This document shows positions 31,460-32,988 of a stretch of 32,988 nt of DNA, in pieces; the first letter of the stretch is position 1; every line of letters starts with the position of its first letter. The notes under the pieces are model-generated. The model did no database searches and was not told where the DNA came from. It worked only from the letters and a program-made list of their open reading frames with translations. A program made the translations under genes and the position numbers. The stretch is from an uncultured Atopobium sp. (lineage in GTDB: Bacteria > Actinomycetota > Coriobacteriia > Coriobacteriales > Atopobiaceae). Location: contig CALIAD010000058.1 of assembly GCA_938041635.1 (NCBI GenBank), positions 1 to 32,988 of the forward strand, given 5' to 3'.

Positions 31460-31843
31460 TTAAACCGTAATTTCAATTTGATTGTCTTCAAGGGCAATAA
31501 TGCAACTTTCATAATAGCCATCTCCGGTTGTTCTTGGTCCGCTGATGACTTCATAGCCGTCTGCTTTCAACTCCGCAGTGAGGGTATCTACCTTTTCTTT
31601 ACTTCCGATACTAAATGCAATATGAGCGTATCCCGTGCGGTTGATCGCTTTTGGTAAATCTGACATGTTAGGTTTGTTCATGATTTCAAGTCGTGCGCCT
31701 TTATCGAAGGAAAGGAAGTATGAGCGAAAATCCGTTTGAGGATTATGATAGCCGTCGTTAGATGTTGCCCCAAAGTACTTCACAAAAAACTGTTGGGCAC
31801 CCTCTATATCGTTTACATACAATGCGATATGTTCAATTCTCAT
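31460..31843 (-). CDS. VOC-family (glyoxalase/bleomycin-resistance fold) protein
   Basis: A 127-residue protein with two beta-alpha-beta-beta-beta modules of the vicinal-oxygen-chelate superfamily. H5, E53, H74 and E124 stand at the four metal-binding positions, as in lactoylglutathione lyase-like enzymes, so it is probably metal-dependent. Members act as glyoxalases, dioxygenases, isomerases or drug-binding proteins; which applies is unknown. CGGAGA precedes ATG 31843. The ATG overlaps the stop of a 34-codon ORF by 4 bases. Confidence 0.85.
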   Translation of the reverse strand: MRIEHIALYVNDIEGAQQFFVKYFGATSNDGYHNPQTDFRSYFLSFDKGARLEIMNKPNMSDLPKAINRTGYAHIAFSIGSKEKVDTLTAELKADGYEVISGPRTTGDGYYESCIIALEDNQIEITV

Positions 31844-31944
31844 GGTTGTCTCCGAAAATCTATAGTTGCCTGATACTTTTTTTGTAGCCCATCTTCTAAA
31901 TACGTCGAGAAGAACAAATCAATACTGTCTCTAATTGGAATCAT
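31840..31944 (-). CDS. Short ORF (34 codons), small gene or remnant, coupled to the VOC gene
   Basis: A 34-residue reading frame from ATG 31944 to a TGA that overlaps the VOC start (ATGA). It reads MIPIRDSIDLFFSTY and ends in DFRRQP. The residue mix looks protein-like and the frame stays open back to the stop of the upstream methyltransferase, suggesting either a small protein or the end of a decayed gene. It has no clear ribosome binding site and I recognise no family. Confidence 0.3.
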   Translation of the reverse strand: MIPIRDSIDLFFSTYLEDGLQKKYQATIDFRRQP

Positions 31945-31965
31945 AGTGTCAATTGCGTTGATATA

Positions 31966-32727
31966 TTACTTTTTCCTCGCCACAAAGTAGTATCGATGAA
32001 TTTTTCCTTTGATTACGCCATCTTGTTCAATAATTTTCTGAGCTTTAAAGAGGTTCTCTTGGTATTTTTCGACTTCAAAGTATGGGAACTCCCAGTCAAT
32101 GATTCTTGCAAACCAAACAAGAGCACCTACATCATAAAATTCTATTGGCCTATAGGCTTCAGCTTCCTCAATAATGTCAAATCCATTATCTATGAATTCT
32201 TGTCTGGCAATACTTAAATAAGCTTTAGGAAAGGGAAGCTCGATATCTCCTAGTAGAAGCTCTACCAGGTCCCTGTCATTCTCAGCGCCAACCTGTTGCG
32301 TAAGAAACATACCCCCACTTTTAAGAATTCTTTTTAGTTCTTGTATGTTGTATTTACCGTGTCTGTTGGTAACAAGATCAAAGTAATCATCTTCAAACGG
32401 AAGCTCATCTCCTCCGTCAGCTGCCTTAAAGTCTATCCCTAAAGGAAGGAGTCTCTCTTCACACAGTTTGATGTTTGGAGCATAACCTTCAATTGCTGCA
32501 GTCTGTTTAGGATTGGTGAGAAAAGACAAAAGAAATTCTCCACCACCCGTTTCCATATCTAATAGATAATCAGTATCGTGTAGATAGGATTTGATGATAC
32601 TTCCAAAGTCCCATGGAAGATCATCCTCTTTTTTATATCTGTTCCTAATATGGGAGAAATCCCATCCCTTGATATGAGCAATTTCTTGTTCATGAAGCCA
32701 TTGGGCGAGGAGTGCTTGTTTTTCCAT
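31966..32727 (-). CDS. Class I SAM-dependent methyltransferase
   Basis: A 253-residue methyltransferase with motif I LLDMETGGGEFLLSF (about 55-69, the usual D-x-G-T-G-x-G being D-M-E-T-G-G-G), an acidic AAIEG step, FKAADGGDELPFEDDYFDLV, and the LKRILKSGGMFLTQQV segment. Its first 50 residues (WLHEQEIAHIKGWDFSHI) resemble a small group of uncharacterised methyltransferases; substrate unknown. AAGGAA precedes ATG 32727, and a perfect -10 hexamer lies at 32768-32773. It is the first gene of the leftward accessory cluster. Confidence 0.85.
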   Translation of the reverse strand: MEKQALLAQWLHEQEIAHIKGWDFSHIRNRYKKEDDLPWDFGSIIKSYLHDTDYLLDMETGGGEFLLSFLTNPKQTAAIEGYAPNIKLCEERLLPLGIDFKAADGGDELPFEDDYFDLVTNRHGKYNIQELKRILKSGGMFLTQQVGAENDRDLVELLLGDIELPFPKAYLSIARQEFIDNGFDIIEEAEAYRPIEFYDVGALVWFARIIDWEFPYFEVEKYQENLFKAQKIIEQDGVIKGKIHRYYFVARKK

Positions 32728-32767
32728 AGTATGTTTCCTTAAGACTGTGATTTTCGGATGTACAATT

Positions 32768-32773
32768 ATTATA
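32768..32773 (-). promoter_or_regulatory. Candidate -10 element of the accessory cluster
   Basis: TATAAT on the leftward strand, about 40 bases before the methyltransferase ATG. No good -35 is visible at 16-18 bases. Confidence 0.35.
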
Positions 32774-32805
32774 TATCGTTTGACTGTATAGAAGGATTTT
32801 TACCT

Positions 32806-32844
32806 AATCTACCTGCATATTTATTATATTTATGCAGGTAGATT
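32806..32844. repeat. Perfect 14-bp inverted repeat
   Basis: AATCTACCTGCATA (32806-32819) and TATGCAGGTAGATT (32831-32844) are perfect complements around an 11-base AT-only loop. On the + strand it is followed by TTATTTTTT; on the - strand it begins 3 bases after the stop of a short ORF. It may be a terminator for genes beyond the right edge or a bidirectional one. Confidence 0.6.
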
Positions 32845-32846
32845 GC

Positions 32847-32966
32847 TTATTTTTTATAAAAGGGGAGTAAAAGGTTAAAATCATACGATGAAGCATAAGA
32901 CAGTGTAATTTTGTAGCCATCAATACATTGAATGGTCGTGTCCCGAAAAGTGGTGTAAGCAAGCAT
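32847..32966 (-). CDS. Short ORF (39 codons) at the right edge, small gene or 3' remnant
   Basis: A leftward frame from ATG 32966 to TAA at 32847, starting MLAYTTFRDTTIQ and ending LLLPFYKK. It looks protein-like in composition and is followed at once by the 14-bp inverted repeat. An in-frame stop at 32976-32978 limits it upstream, so it is either a small gene or the end of a frameshifted one. No family is recognised. The rest of 32728-32988 shows only the inverted repeat and the -10. Confidence 0.25.
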   Translation of the reverse strand: MLAYTTFRDTTIQCIDGYKITLSYASSYDFNLLLPFYKK

Positions 32967-32988
32967 TTCAGGTGTTTAAAAGAAGTGC

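Noticed and set aside
1..32988. tRNA or rRNA genes, CRISPR arrays, prophage genes
   Set aside because: No T-loop-like tRNA signatures, rRNA stretches, regularly spaced repeats, integrase or phage structural genes were seen on either strand.

Overview
The window looks like chromosomal DNA of a low-to-moderate G+C actinobacterium of class Coriobacteriia, family Atopobiaceae (Lancefieldella/Atopobium-like). This rests on gene families, gene order and strong AAGGAG/GGAGG ribosome binding sites. No 16S gene is present, so the genus is an inference. G+C appears to be in the mid-40s by eye (not counted).

From 1 to about 28.5 kb almost every gene is on the + strand and belongs to the conserved core. 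Region A (1-2280) is ybeY (3' end)-dgkA-era-recO: ribosome maturation, lipid kinase and repair. Region B (2281-6893) is rpsO-pnp and then rnj. Region C (6899-14027) is ftsK-rodZ-yajQ-rimO-pgsA-cinA(pncC). Region D (14195-16021) is the SOS-controlled recA-recX pair. Region E (16086-22964) is rny, a GHKL-type ATPase of unknown function, spoVS, miaB, miaA and hflX. The order ftsK-rodZ-pgsA-cinA-recA-rny-spoVS-miaB closely follows the Bacillus subtilis chromosome. The unknown ATPase sits where B. subtilis has ymdB.

Region F (22935-25985) is a divergent SOS locus. lexA and a DUF1624 membrane acyltransferase run leftward. A short membrane-LysM protein resembling the B. subtilis division inhibitor YneA runs rightward, followed by nrdR-dut. 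Four LexA-like boxes lie between the divergent promoters with symmetric spacing, and a fifth, perfect box lies inside the recA promoter. Region G (26056-28485) has an NCS2 purine permease, tandem terminators, and trxB behind a near-consensus Fur-family box.

Region H (28591-32988) is an accessory tail, all on the - strand and visibly AT-richer. It holds an AlkD-like DNA glycosylase, a GNAT acetyltransferase, an LCM-type methyltransferase broken by a one-base frameshift, a second methyltransferase, a VOC protein, a third methyltransferase, and two very short ORFs that may be small genes or remnants.

Together the window carries three core mRNA-decay nucleases (PNPase, RNase J, RNase Y), both methylthiotransferases (RimO, MiaB), two ribosome-associated GTPases (Era, HflX) and most of an SOS circuit (RecA, RecX, LexA, LysM protein). 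The best leads for something undescribed are the GHKL ATPase-SpoVS pair, the structured leader in front of rny, and the symmetric LexA control region whose LysM mRNA has a hairpin covering part of its ribosome binding site.
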